This document shows, piece after piece, positions 6,717 through 13,775 of a DNA stretch of 13,775 nucleotides. Position 1 is the first letter of the stretch, and each line of letters opens with the position of its first letter. The notes under the pieces are model-generated. The model had not been told where the DNA came from. It did no database searches and saw only the letters and a program-made list of their open reading frames with translations. Made by a program: the position numbers and the translations under genes. This DNA comes from an uncultured Lachnospiraceae bacterium (GTDB lineage: Bacteria > Bacillota_A > Clostridia > Lachnospirales > Lachnospiraceae), in NCBI GenBank assembly GCA_947175285.1, contig CAMWMM010000069.1:1-13775 (forward strand), given 5' to 3'.

Positions 6717-6766
6717 ATAAAAAAATGGCATTTTCAGAGGAAATCCTTTTTCCTTAAAAATACCAT
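6717..6766 (-). terminator. Second intrinsic terminator, or leader attenuator, before the calcium-binding gene
   Basis: Long hairpin read on the minus strand. The outer stem 6725-6734/6757-6766 is 10 bp with one G-U wobble, and an inner 6-bp stem is 6738-6743/6749-6754. A 7-U run follows (6725-6719). The run ends about 30 nt before the TTG start of the calcium-binding gene, leaving no room for an ordinary promoter in between. Confidence 0.75.
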
Positions 6767-6782
6767 CCGTGGTCAAGCGTTA

Positions 6783-6828
6783 TAAAAATTCAAGGGATGA
6801 CCGTCTGGCCAAGAACAGCCATCCCTTG
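6783..6828 (-). terminator. Intrinsic terminator of the hydratase/LamG unit
   Basis: A perfect 9-bp stem (6791-6799 with 6820-6828, CAAGGGATG) is followed on the minus strand by AATTTTTAT. It lies 63 nt after the stop of the LamG-fold gene and only about 20 nt before the second hairpin. Confidence 0.75.
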
Positions 6829-6891
6829 TAATTTATATATCGACCATTTTCTTTTTTTCCTTAATCTGGATGTAAAATAATTTCTTACTTT

Positions 6892-7899
6892 TTAATCTGA
6901 ATCGCCAGCCGTAATGTAAGAGGTATAGATACTGGTAAGCTGGTTTTCATCTAAAAGACTGTTCCAGATGCGAATTTCGTCATAGCATGCGCGGAATGAT
7001 TTGTCATAGCAGTTAATACCCAGATACGCTCTCATATCTGACTCATCAAAGTTCATTTTAGAAACCGCATCACAGCCAATCATTTCACTGTTCAAATACA
7101 GATATGCCATCACTTTGGTTGCATCATCCTCCAGCGTCTGCGTACCATCCACCCGGATTGTAATATAATTCCACTCATTCAAATTGATACATTTCTTCTC
7201 TTCCAATGAGGGACGAACCTCACAGGAATTTCCATATACCGCATTGATTGTGTTAAATATCGGTACAACTTCTTCGCCGTCTTCGGACGTTTTCTTGTTA
7301 AAACAAATATAATTCTGTTCGGCGCTGTCATTCATCAAATGAGAACCGATTACCAGAAACGGAGACCAGTCATACAACTCCTCCGCTTTAAACCAGAACG
7401 CAATCGTATAGGAGTCTGATAACGGTGCAATGTCAATTAATTCCACGCCATAGCTTCCATCCAGATAAAGCGCCTCTCCCTCGACACCATTCGTAAACAA
7501 TGGAGACTTCTCCGCAGCCTTTTCCGGATATGCGCCTTCCGCATTATATCCGGCATAGTCACCCTGTCTTGCCACCACTATAGCATTACCTAACTTCTTA
7601 TCAAAAGAATAGGCGTAATCCGCTGCCGGAACATTGCTTAAAATGCTGTCATTTACAATCTCTTTGGTAACTTCCTCTTCCGGTTCTGCTGTCTCCATCA
7701 TTGCTAAAAGTGTCGGCTGCGCCTCTTCTACGTCAATTTCCAACGCTCTTCTGGCCGCCTTGACTTCCGCACTCTGCACCTCTTCTCCTGTCCAATTTTC
7801 TGCCAATACACACATTGAAACAATCCCGACTAAAAAACAGACTGTCAATGCGGTCTTTACCAGAAAATGTCTTTTTTGATTGCTATCCCACTTACCCAT
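6892..7899 (-). CDS. Membrane-anchored or secreted LamG / concanavalin A-like lectin-fold protein
   Basis: 335-aa exported protein. A basic N-terminus (MGKWDSNQKRHFLVK) leads into a hydrophobic helix (about 14-33, TALTVCFLVGIVSMCVLA) that may be a cleaved signal peptide or a membrane anchor. VSMC is not a good lipobox. An acidic stalk spans about 36-90. Residues about 95-328 look like a laminin-G-like jellyroll: VEGEALYLDGSYGVELID (139-156), SYTIAFWFKAE (163-173), WNYITIRVDG (243-252) and ACYDEIRIWNSLLDENQLTS (304-323). Such domains usually bind carbohydrates or peptides. I see no catalytic motif. The gene starts 29 nt after the hydratase stop with only a weak ribosome site (TAAGAC), so it probably depends on the hydratase transcript. 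TATAAT at 7919-7914 lacks a matching -35. The ligand is unknown. Confidence 0.78.
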   Translation of the reverse strand: MGKWDSNQKRHFLVKTALTVCFLVGIVSMCVLAENWTGEEVQSAEVKAARRALEIDVEEAQPTLLAMMETAEPEEEVTKEIVNDSILSNVPAADYAYSFDKKLGNAIVVARQGDYAGYNAEGAYPEKAAEKSPLFTNGVEGEALYLDGSYGVELIDIAPLSDSYTIAFWFKAEELYDWSPFLVIGSHLMNDSAEQNYICFNKKTSEDGEEVVPIFNTINAVYGNSCEVRPSLEEKKCINLNEWNYITIRVDGTQTLEDDATKVMAYLYLNSEMIGCDAVSKMNFDESDMRAYLGINCYDKSFRACYDEIRIWNSLLDENQLTSIYTSYITAGDSD

Positions 7900-7928
7900 A
7901 AGTTTTGTCTTACATTATACATCATCAA

Positions 7929-10229
7929 TCAGGAATCGACTCTGTTATAATTAATCAGACACCCTTTCAAAATAATTTGACGTTCTTCGTCAGTTAGTTC
8001 CCCTAATTGCATTGTAAAAGGATGCAGGGAATCCTGGTCTACCGACACCGTATATGCGGTAATATCTTCCCATTTCTCCTCTACTGCTTTCTTAATCTCC
8101 GGAATAAAAAGATAATCCAGATTTTTAAACGGAAGCGCTCCCTCTTTGATTACAAACGGAAGCATACCCCAGTTAATCAAGTTTGAACGATATCTCTTCG
8201 TTGCATACTCATTCGCAATATTCGCCCAGCCGCCTAACACTTTCTGACAGCTTGCCGCCTGCTCTCTTGCAGAACCATCGCCCGGTTTCACTGCAAAAAT
8301 CGTGGAACCGAATCCGGTATTTTCATGAGAGGCATCTGCAAAAGTCTTCTTTACCACATTCATGACAGGTTTCACATCCGGATGTGCCTGACAAGGATGT
8401 TCTCCTGCCATTCTGGCTTTCTCCGCCTTCTGAATATCCTTTGCACGGCCTACATATTCAGGGTCTTTTCTGGACAATGCAAATTCAGCAAGCCCTAACG
8501 GATTGGAACGGTAGGATGATGTTTCACCGGACGGAATCAATTCATCGGTTGTTGTAACAGGGTCATGAATTTCCGAAACAACACGAAGCACCAGATTCTC
8601 CGGTAAAGCGCCCATAGCCGGCCAGTCTTTAATGTTTGGTCCGAACTGAATCGCAACGCTTTCATCCGCCACGCCGTGGGAATCAAATACACGGTTTGCA
8701 TAGATGTTCGCATCAAAGTAATATTTGTATGTTCCGATTTCCCCGTCAAACGCGGTTGCCGGTGTCAGTACACCTTTATTTGCTGCCGTAGCCGCAATGG
8801 AACGAGCATCCATTAACGCTACGGAAGATATCTGACCGCTTTGCAGCTTGGAACCCTCCCTGTTCGGGAAGTTTCTTGTAGAATGACGAATACTGAATGC
8901 GTTGTTTGCCGGCGTATCTCCTGCACCGAAGCACGGACCGCAGAATGCTGTCTTCATAACAGCTCCTGTTTCCAGAATTGCTGCCGCGCAGCCGTTCTTA
9001 ATCAACTCCATGTAAACAGGCATGGATGCCGGATATACGCTTAATGTAAAGCCATCCGAACCGATATAAGAACCTTTCAGAATATCAGCCGCCGCACAGA
9101 TATTTTCAAATCCGCCTCCCGCACAGCCTGCGATAATACCCTGATCTACCATGAACTTACCGTTTACAACCTTATCCTGTAAAGAATAAGGCACAGCGCC
9201 GTCAAGGCTGACCTTAGCTTTCTCTTCCACATCATGCAGAATATCCGTAAGGTTGGCATTCAACTCATCTATTGTATAAGTATTGCTTGGATGGAACGGC
9301 ATTGCAATCATCGGTCTGATTGCAGATAAGTCTACTTCAATCATACCATCATAATATGTTACCTCATCCGGAAGCAGTTCCTGATATTCTTCTTTTCTTC
9401 CGTGAATATCATAAAACTCCTCAATCTTCCCATCTGTCGTCCAGATAGAAGACAGACAGGTTGTCTCTGTCGTCATAACATCGATGCCGATACGGAAGTC
9501 CGCGCTTAAGTTTTTCACGCCGGGACCTACGAATTCCATCACTTTATTCTTAACATATCCATTATGGAACACTGCGCCGATAATTGCAAGTGCTACATCT
9601 TGTGGTCCCACCCCCTTGACGGGCGCACCTTTTAGATAAACACCGACAACACCCGGCATATTGATGTCGTAAGTCTGGGATAGAAGCTGTTTTACAAGTT
9701 CCGGACCGCCCTCTCCCATTGCCATTGTGCCCAACGCGCCATACCTTGTATGGGAATCGGAGCCTAAAATCATCCTGCCGCCTCCGGCAAGCATTTCTCT
9801 TGCATACTGGTGGATAACCGCCTGATGAGGGGGTACATAGACGCCGCCGTATCTCTTGGCGCATGTCAAACCAAACATATGGTCATCTTCATTGATAGTA
9901 CCGCCTACGGCACATAAAGAATTATGGCAGTTTGTCAACACATAAGGAATCGGGAATTTTGTAAGCCCTGAAGCCCTTGCTGTCTGAATAATACCTACAA
10001 AAGTAATATCGTGAGATGTCAGTTTATCAAACTTTATTTTCAGCTTTTCCATATTGCCGGAAGTGTTGTGTTCTTTCAAGATACGGTAGGCAATCGTGCC
10101 CTGTGCCGCCTGTTCTTTTGAAATATCTTTTCCTGTTTTGTTTTTGATTTGTGCGGCAGCATCCGCCTGTTCCGGTATCAGTTCCTCATTCCGAATCAGA
10201 TATGCTCCGCCGTCCCATAATTTAATCAT
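7929..10229 (-). CDS. Aconitase-superfamily hydratase (YbhJ-like)
   Basis: 766-aa cytosolic [4Fe-4S] hydro-lyase. It opens [10 protein letters not shown], which I recall from the YbhJ-type putative hydratases. The cluster ligands are present: C369 (AGCAGGG), C430 and C433 (CGPCFGAGD). Other aconitase marks are [14 protein letters not shown] (155-168), [10 protein letters not shown] (450-459) and, in the swivelling domain, [10 protein letters not shown] (650-659), which keeps the catalytic-base Ser and the Arg of the GS(S/A)RE motif. [12 protein letters not shown] (681-692) is the usual substrate-arginine segment. The enzyme therefore appears active. Whether it isomerises citrate or another hydroxy-acid cannot be told. 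An AAGG-type ribosome site precedes the ATG, and a possible 26-codon ORF ends one base before it. The LamG gene follows 29 nt later and probably shares the transcript. The fold call is very firm; the YbhJ-like subgroup is less so. Confidence 0.9.
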   Translation of the reverse strand: MIKLWDGGAYLIRNEELIPEQADAAAQIKNKTGKDISKEQAAQGTIAYRILKEHNTSGNMEKLKIKFDKLTSHDITFVGIIQTARASGLTKFPIPYVLTNCHNSLCAVGGTINEDDHMFGLTCAKRYGGVYVPPHQAVIHQYAREMLAGGGRMILGSDSHTRYGALGTMAMGEGGPELVKQLLSQTYDINMPGVVGVYLKGAPVKGVGPQDVALAIIGAVFHNGYVKNKVMEFVGPGVKNLSADFRIGIDVMTTETTCLSSIWTTDGKIEEFYDIHGRKEEYQELLPDEVTYYDGMIEVDLSAIRPMIAMPFHPSNTYTIDELNANLTDILHDVEEKAKVSLDGAVPYSLQDKVVNGKFMVDQGIIAGCAGGGFENICAAADILKGSYIGSDGFTLSVYPASMPVYMELIKNGCAAAILETGAVMKTAFCGPCFGAGDTPANNAFSIRHSTRNFPNREGSKLQSGQISSVALMDARSIAATAANKGVLTPATAFDGEIGTYKYYFDANIYANRVFDSHGVADESVAIQFGPNIKDWPAMGALPENLVLRVVSEIHDPVTTTDELIPSGETSSYRSNPLGLAEFALSRKDPEYVGRAKDIQKAEKARMAGEHPCQAHPDVKPVMNVVKKTFADASHENTGFGSTIFAVKPGDGSAREQAASCQKVLGGWANIANEYATKRYRSNLINWGMLPFVIKEGALPFKNLDYLFIPEIKKAVEEKWEDITAYTVSVDQDSLHPFTMQLGELTDEERQIILKGCLINYNRVDS

Positions 10230-10230
10230 A

Positions 10231-10311
10231 CTAATAACCTTGCCTTTCTCTCAACCTGCGACATTTGCTGCCGCTAGGCACAAATTCGCGTGTGAAAAAT
10301 TTATTTTTCAC
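10231..10311 (-). CDS. Possible 26-codon leader ORF upstream of the hydratase
   Basis: A GTG start (10311) lies 5 nt after a complete AGGAGG site (10322-10317). The reading frame runs 26 codons to TAG (10233-10231), one base before the hydratase ATG. The peptide starts (M)KNKFFTREF and has a basic tail, [10 protein letters not shown]. There is no membrane segment. The ribosome site is much better than that of the hydratase, which lies inside this ORF, so translation could couple the two. The start codon is inside a 10-bp perfect hairpin. The peptide may serve as a regulatory leader or be a small protein; the region could also be an untranslated repeat. The sequence shows the ORF clearly, but that it is translated is inference. 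Confidence 0.45.
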   Translation of the reverse strand: MKNKFFTREFVPSGSKCRRLRERQGY

Positions 10312-10313
10312 AC
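10290..10313 (-). repeat. Perfect 10-bp inverted repeat at the leader ORF start
   Basis: GTGTGAAAAA (10290-10299) pairs with TTTTTCACAC (10304-10313) across a 4-nt loop. It covers the GTG start codon but not the AGGAGG site. No separate U-run follows the stem on the minus strand, so a translational switch or protein-binding dyad is more likely than a terminator. Confidence 0.6.
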
Positions 10314-10324
10314 TATCCTCCTGT

Positions 10325-10360
10325 AAAAAATCCCGGCAGAGCACTCCGCCGGGAAGTTTT
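10325..10360 (-). terminator. Strong intrinsic terminator after the chemotaxis receptor gene (bidirectional)
   Basis: The stem TCCCGGC/GCCGGGA (10331-10337/10348-10354) is extended inward by three pairs to a GTGC tetraloop on the minus strand. TTTTTT follows on the minus strand and a T-run (10357-10361) on the plus strand. It lies about 25 nt after the receptor stop, and its tail ends only about 3 nt before the AGGAGG of the leader ORF. Confidence 0.88.
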
Positions 10361-10378
10361 TAATTATCTTATTTTTCT

Positions 10379-12085
10379 TTATTTCGGTAATTGGAATTTT
10401 GCAATCAGTGAATCCAGTGATGCCGCCTGAGCCGCTAACTCCTGACTCGTTGCCGAGGACTCCTGCGCAACTGCCGCGTTTGTCTGGATAACGTCTGAAA
10501 TCTGATTGATTCCTTCTTCAGCTTCTTCCATTGTCAATGCCTGATTAGCTGAAATCGTACTAAGTTCCTTGGAAGAAGAAGCAACCTGTTTGATACCGTC
10601 TACAACGATTTCAATAGATGCCACCGCACGGTCTGCTACCTTACTGCCGTTTTCAACTTCCTGTATCGCGCCCTCAATTAAGGTTCTGGTATCTACCGCA
10701 GACTGGCTGCTCTGTTCTGCAAGCTGTCTGATCTGATCGGCAACAACGGAGAATCCGCGGCCTGCCTCGCCTGCCCTTGCCGCTTCAATAGAAGCATTTA
10801 AGGAAAGCAGGTTTGTCTGGGATGCAATATTTTCAATCTCTGAAATAATATTACCGATCTTCATGGATGCATCATTAATACGCTCCATTGCATCCACCAT
10901 TGCCCTGATATCCGCACTGCTGTTATTTGCTACATCAGCATATTCCTGTGACTGATGATAAGCCTGCTCCGCATTGTCGGCAGCCTGCTTGGATGCTTCC
11001 GAAATCGTCGTGATAGTTGCCTGCAGTTCTTCTACCGCGCTCGCCTGTTCCGTTGCGCCTTCTGCAAGGCTTAAGGATGTCTCGGAAAGGTTATTGGAAC
11101 CTTCTGTAACCTGTATGGAGGACTGCTCGATAAACTTCATCGTCTCCACCATGCAGTCTCTTAATTTTTTGGAGGAATCAAAGAGCTGTCTGAAATCTCC
11201 TATGTATCTTGAACCGTCTCTTGATCTTACCGTATAATCCGAATTTGCCATCTCGCCTAATACATACTCTAAATCGGAAATAATAAAATCAAGCGACTCC
11301 GCCATATCATTGGATGCCTTTATGATATCCCCAATCTCATCATCCGTATCTACGGTCGGGAATGGGTTAAATAAATCACCCTTCGCAAATGCTTCCAGTC
11401 GTTCTGAAAGTTCACGCAGCGGTACAGTAATCGTCACTGCAACATTTTTGGCTAACTTGTTGGATAATAACAACGCTACCACAATAGCAACGCCTGCCAC
11501 TATTGCAAGTACAAGACATAGAATCGACAACATGGTGGACTGACTGTTTCCACGGTTAACCTTGGTATCCATTATGCTCATCAACTCAGCAGTGATCTCC
11601 GTATAGAGCGGCCTCATCTCGTTCGTGGCTATCTCCTGCGCCTGTAAGCAAAGTTCTCTGTCAGTCACAGCGCCTATTTCCATAACCCTGGCGTCTATTT
11701 CCCAATAACTCGGAAGCTTGCTGGCAATGCTCGCATACGTCGCCTTGTTCTCCGCCGACACCATGGATGACTCTAACTCCGCAAAGGCAGCCTCAAATTT
11801 CTCCTTGTACTCCTGATGGGATTCGATCTGGCTGTTGATCATATCCGGATCGTCAAAACCGATTGCCGCACGAAGCGCAGAACGCGTCTCCGCGAAATAA
11901 TCCAGCGCCTTACCCACATCACCCTGTGCAAAACCATAATCCTCTAAGGCAGTCGAATACATTTCTGACGTTACAATCATAGCAATCAGTATAACTGCCG
12001 CTGCTATCGCCGGAATGCCTGCCGCAATCCAAAATGCATACTTTAACCTCTTTCCAATTCGAAACTGATTCAATTTCTCACTCAT
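10379..12085 (-). CDS. Methyl-accepting chemotaxis protein (transmembrane receptor)
   Basis: 568-aa inner-membrane chemoreceptor. Its order is: cytoplasmic N-terminus, TM1 (about 16-39), a helical extracellular sensor (about 40-182) of four-helix-bundle type, TM2 (about 184-208), HAMP (about 209-265), a second HAMP-like stretch (about 270-312), then the methyl-accepting signalling coiled coil (about 315-565). The conserved hairpin tip for CheA and CheW is IENIASQTNLLSLNASIEAA (417-436), continuing ARAGEAGRGFSVVADQIRQL. The C-terminus (LIAKFQLPK) has no NWETF-like CheR tether. The start follows AGGAGGAGG, 6 nt upstream, and a consensus promoter lies before it. It is a single-gene unit ending at a strong terminator. 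The ligand cannot be deduced. No other chemotaxis gene is in the window, so it is an orphan receptor that must use a CheA/CheW set encoded elsewhere. Confidence 0.95.
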   Translation of the reverse strand: MSEKLNQFRIGKRLKYAFWIAAGIPAIAAAVILIAMIVTSEMYSTALEDYGFAQGDVGKALDYFAETRSALRAAIGFDDPDMINSQIESHQEYKEKFEAAFAELESSMVSAENKATYASIASKLPSYWEIDARVMEIGAVTDRELCLQAQEIATNEMRPLYTEITAELMSIMDTKVNRGNSQSTMLSILCLVLAIVAGVAIVVALLLSNKLAKNVAVTITVPLRELSERLEAFAKGDLFNPFPTVDTDDEIGDIIKASNDMAESLDFIISDLEYVLGEMANSDYTVRSRDGSRYIGDFRQLFDSSKKLRDCMVETMKFIEQSSIQVTEGSNNLSETSLSLAEGATEQASAVEELQATITTISEASKQAADNAEQAYHQSQEYADVANNSSADIRAMVDAMERINDASMKIGNIISEIENIASQTNLLSLNASIEAARAGEAGRGFSVVADQIRQLAEQSSQSAVDTRTLIEGAIQEVENGSKVADRAVASIEIVVDGIKQVASSSKELSTISANQALTMEEAEEGINQISDVIQTNAAVAQESSATSQELAAQAASLDSLIAKFQLPK

Positions 12086-12129
12086 TGCTTCCTCCTCCTT
12101 GTATTACGCATTTTATAGAGTCAGAATTA

Positions 12130-12158
12130 ATTATATGATATGACAATATAATTGTCAA
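12130..12158 (-). promoter_or_regulatory. Consensus sigma-A promoter of the chemotaxis receptor gene, with overlapping dyad
   Basis: On the minus strand, TTGACA (12158-12153), a 17-nt spacer and TATAAT (12135-12130) match the housekeeping consensus at every position. Transcription would begin near 12123, about 38 nt before the ATG. The dyad TGACAA-N5-TTGTCA (12141-12157) covers most of the -35 and part of the spacer, where a repressor would block RNA polymerase. Confidence 0.8.
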
Positions 12159-12178
12159 TAATGAAACCATATTGATTT

Positions 12179-13453
12179 TTAGCATTTTCTTAACACATAT
12201 TTTTCATAATACTGATAGTCTTTTATTTTACAATTGACTTTCAGGCAAACACCCTCGGTCTGATACTGTGTGTCATAAACTACAGCGTTCTCATTCAGAT
12301 AAGAAACCGCCCTGCCGTCCGTATAAGGAATCAGCATCGTACACTCTTTAAAGCCATCCGAGAGCTTTTCTTCAATCAGACAGATTAACTCTTCCATGCC
12401 GATTCTTTCTTTGGCGGACAAATAAATGCTGTCCCGGTTCACTACGGGCAGCTTATGAAGATCGCTTTTGTCCGCTTTATTATAGACATAAATCATAGGA
12501 ATACCGTCTGCTCCCAACTCTTTTAACGTATTCTCCGTTACGCTTATCTGCTCTTTATAATGGCTGTCACTATAATCCACAACCTGTAATAAAATATCCG
12601 CTTCTTTTGCTTCCTCTAATGTGGAATGAAAAGCCTCCACCAGATGATGCGGCAGCTTATGAATGAATCCTACCGTATCTGACAGCAGAAAATCATGATG
12701 ATTCTCCGGACTGATTTTCCGTACCGTCGTATCAAGCGTGGCAAAGAGCATATCTTTTTCCATCACTTTTTTCTCTTCCACATCAATTTCATCCACGCCG
12801 TATAACTCCAGCATCGCATTTAATAAAGTGGACTTTCCTGCATTGGTATATCCCACCAGAGCAATACGCGGCATACCGGAATCCGCACGCTTCTTACGCT
12901 GCGTTTTGCGCTGGGAACTTACTTCTTTTAATTCCCTGCGGTATTCTGAGAGCCGGTGTTCCAGAACACGTCTGTCCAGTTCCAGCTTTTTCTCACCGGC
13001 GCCTTTGTTACTCAGGGAACCGCTTCCGCCGCCCTGACGGCTGAGCGCCGCATGAAGCCCTACCAGACGCGGCAGCATATATTGCAGTCTCGCCACCTCT
13101 ACCTGCAGTTTGGCTTCTCTGCTGCGGGCGCGTTTTGCAAAGATATCCAGAATCAACGTGCTTCTGTCCAGAATCGGTTTCTCGATTTTATCCTGCAAAT
13201 TACGTATCTGCATCGGAGAAAGGGAGTTGTCAAAAATGACAACATCCACATTCAGACTTTCCGCCTCTTCTTTTACCTCTTCCACTTTTCCCGTGCCGAT
13301 ATAGAATGCCTTATGAACCTCCGGCAGATTCTGCTCCACGATGCCGACCGCTTCCATATCACAGGCATTTGCCAGACTCTCCAGTTCTTCCAGTGAAAGT
13401 TTATAATCTTCTCCGTTATTCAAATTCATTCCTACTAACAATGCTTTTTCCAT
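12179..13453 (-). CDS. hflX: Ribosome-associated GTPase HflX
   Basis: 424-aa GTPase of the OBG-HflX group, which binds the 50S subunit and is known to split stalled or hibernating ribosomes. The N-terminal HflX domain (about 1-185) includes YIGTGKVEEV (51-60), VIFDNSLSPMQIRNL (72-86), ILDIFAKRARSREAKLQVE (101-119) and the Gly-rich loop GGGSGSLSNKGAGE (141-154), followed by a coiled coil. G motifs are GYTNAGKST (G1, 201-209), LDTTVR (G2, 240-245), DTVGF (G3, 259-263), NKAD (G4, 325-328) and SAK (G5, 346-348), all intact. Length is normal. The start has AAGGGG about 9 nt upstream. The gene follows the GH53 fragment by 22 nt with no terminator between, so it may be read from that transcript. No clear terminator lies after it; the chemoreceptor promoter begins about 20 nt beyond its stop. 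Confidence 0.96.
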   Translation of the reverse strand: MEKALLVGMNLNNGEDYKLSLEELESLANACDMEAVGIVEQNLPEVHKAFYIGTGKVEEVKEEAESLNVDVVIFDNSLSPMQIRNLQDKIEKPILDRSTLILDIFAKRARSREAKLQVEVARLQYMLPRLVGLHAALSRQGGGSGSLSNKGAGEKKLELDRRVLEHRLSEYRRELKEVSSQRKTQRKKRADSGMPRIALVGYTNAGKSTLLNAMLELYGVDEIDVEEKKVMEKDMLFATLDTTVRKISPENHHDFLLSDTVGFIHKLPHHLVEAFHSTLEEAKEADILLQVVDYSDSHYKEQISVTENTLKELGADGIPMIYVYNKADKSDLHKLPVVNRDSIYLSAKERIGMEELICLIEEKLSDGFKECTMLIPYTDGRAVSYLNENAVVYDTQYQTEGVCLKVNCKIKDYQYYEKYVLRKC

Positions 13454-13475
13454 TATGCCATACCCCTTTTGCCTA

Positions 13476-13775
13476 TTAGGAATACTTCTCTTTAAATACC
13501 TTATAAGCTGTCAGGGCTTTTGTCAACTGAATTGTATTCTCATCCAATGCGAGCGCTGCACCCAACGGATATTTATCGGGAAGCAGACCGGCTCCCACTT
13601 CCGGCTCCCAGTAGAAAACGCCGAGTCCCTGATTATCCGGAACCTGCCGCACCGCCTCCATTGTATTCATTAAAAGCTCATATGTTCCCTCTTCGTCCGT
13701 TTCAGGTCCTCCTACTTCCACAATCATGACCGGCTTTTTATTTTTTTACGCAGACCAGATTAACGTAGTATAAAA
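13476..13775 (-). pseudogene. GH53 arabinogalactan endo-beta-1,4-galactanase, C-terminal part, apparently frameshifted
   Basis: The open stretch 13476-13727 encodes 83 aa that match the end of GH53 endo-galactanases: VMIVEVGG with the nucleophile-type Glu, VRQVPDNQGLGVFYWEPEVG, and a closing ALALDENTIQLTKAL. The family resemblance continues upstream of the apparent ATG in the same frame (KNKKPVM), but a TAA lies nine codons before that ATG. In the next frame, LYYVNLVCVKK reads in from the window edge and would join to KKPVMIVE if one base were added in the A-rich run (13735-13747). I therefore read this as the 3' end of a longer gene with a one-base deletion, either a real pseudogene or a homopolymer sequencing or assembly error. 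The rest lies beyond the right edge. An intact enzyme would cleave galactan in pectin side chains. hflX follows 22 nt later. Confidence 0.7.

Noticed and set aside
7914..7919. TATAAT before the LamG gene as a promoter
   Set aside because: The sequence 17 nt upstream (GAGTCG) has no -35 likeness, there is no extended -10, and the transcript would be nearly leaderless.
9562..9864. Minus-strand 100-codon frame within the hydratase gene
   Set aside because: Same strand, different frame, Arg/Cys-rich composition, no ribosome site; the hydratase frame carries the conserved motifs here.
7929..10229. Hydratase as a standard citrate-cycle aconitase or as LeuC/LeuD
   Set aside because: The N-terminal opening and overall layout resemble YbhJ-type hydratases rather than AcnA, AcnB or the split isopropylmalate isomerase; the substrate is left open.
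10290..10313. Perfect hairpin at 10290-10313 as a terminator
   Set aside because: The stem is AT-rich, with no separate U-run after it on the minus strand, and a proper terminator already lies at 10325-10360.
13455..13729. Plus-strand frames over the GH53 remnant
   Set aside because: Opposite a frame with clear GH53 motifs; no ribosome site or domain.
1..13775. CRISPR arrays, insertion sequences, prophage, tRNA or rRNA genes
   Set aside because: No regularly spaced repeats, transposase-like or phage-like proteins, or tRNA cloverleaf sequences were seen on either strand.

Overview
This window looks like a chromosomal segment of an anaerobic, endospore-forming Firmicute, most probably a gut-type Lachnospiraceae or related Clostridia. 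The evidence is moderate G+C, strong AGGAGG-type ribosome sites, intrinsic terminators with U-tracts, linked SpoIID and SpoIIQ homologues with sporulation-type promoters, and a GH53 galactanase remnant. The assignment rests on protein resemblance from memory, not on a database search. Every gene except the first is on the minus strand. There are no tRNA or rRNA genes, insertion sequences, CRISPR arrays or phage genes, and no gene-free stretch reaches 300 bases.

Layout, left to right. (1) 2-700, plus strand: PlsC-type acylglycerolphosphate acyltransferase cut by the window edge, ending in an intrinsic terminator. (2) 746-5561, minus, transcribed right to left: SpoIID homologue, SpoIIQ homologue, metal-dependent amidohydrolase, GH9-like lipoprotein. 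A sigma-E-like promoter precedes spoIID and a sigma-F-like promoter precedes spoIIQ, matching the mother-cell/forespore split known for these proteins. (3) 5616-6689, minus: EF-hand-like calcium-binding protein with a TTG start, behind two tandem intrinsic terminators. (4) 6892-10311, minus: possible 26-codon leader ORF, YbhJ-like aconitase-superfamily hydratase, membrane-anchored LamG-fold protein. (5) 10379-12085, minus: methyl-accepting chemotaxis protein with a consensus housekeeping promoter overlapped by a dyad. (6) 12179-13453, minus: GTPase HflX, 22 nt after the 3' end of a GH53 galactanase gene (13476-13775) that seems to carry a one-base frameshift.

The most interesting feature is that three of the four genes in block 2 encode proteins whose folds are recognisable but whose catalytic residues are replaced. 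SpoIID has Val where the catalytic Glu is expected. SpoIIQ lacks all LytM zinc ligands. The GH9-like lipoprotein lacks both aspartates of DAGD and the C-terminal acid. Only the amidohydrolase keeps its metal ligands. I read this as a sporulation-linked, cell-envelope module in which binding or scaffolding has replaced catalysis; that reading is inference. Secondary points are the leader ORF in front of the hydratase, the double terminator in front of the calcium-binding gene, and the SpoIID start, where the first ATG lies inside the presumed -10 box.
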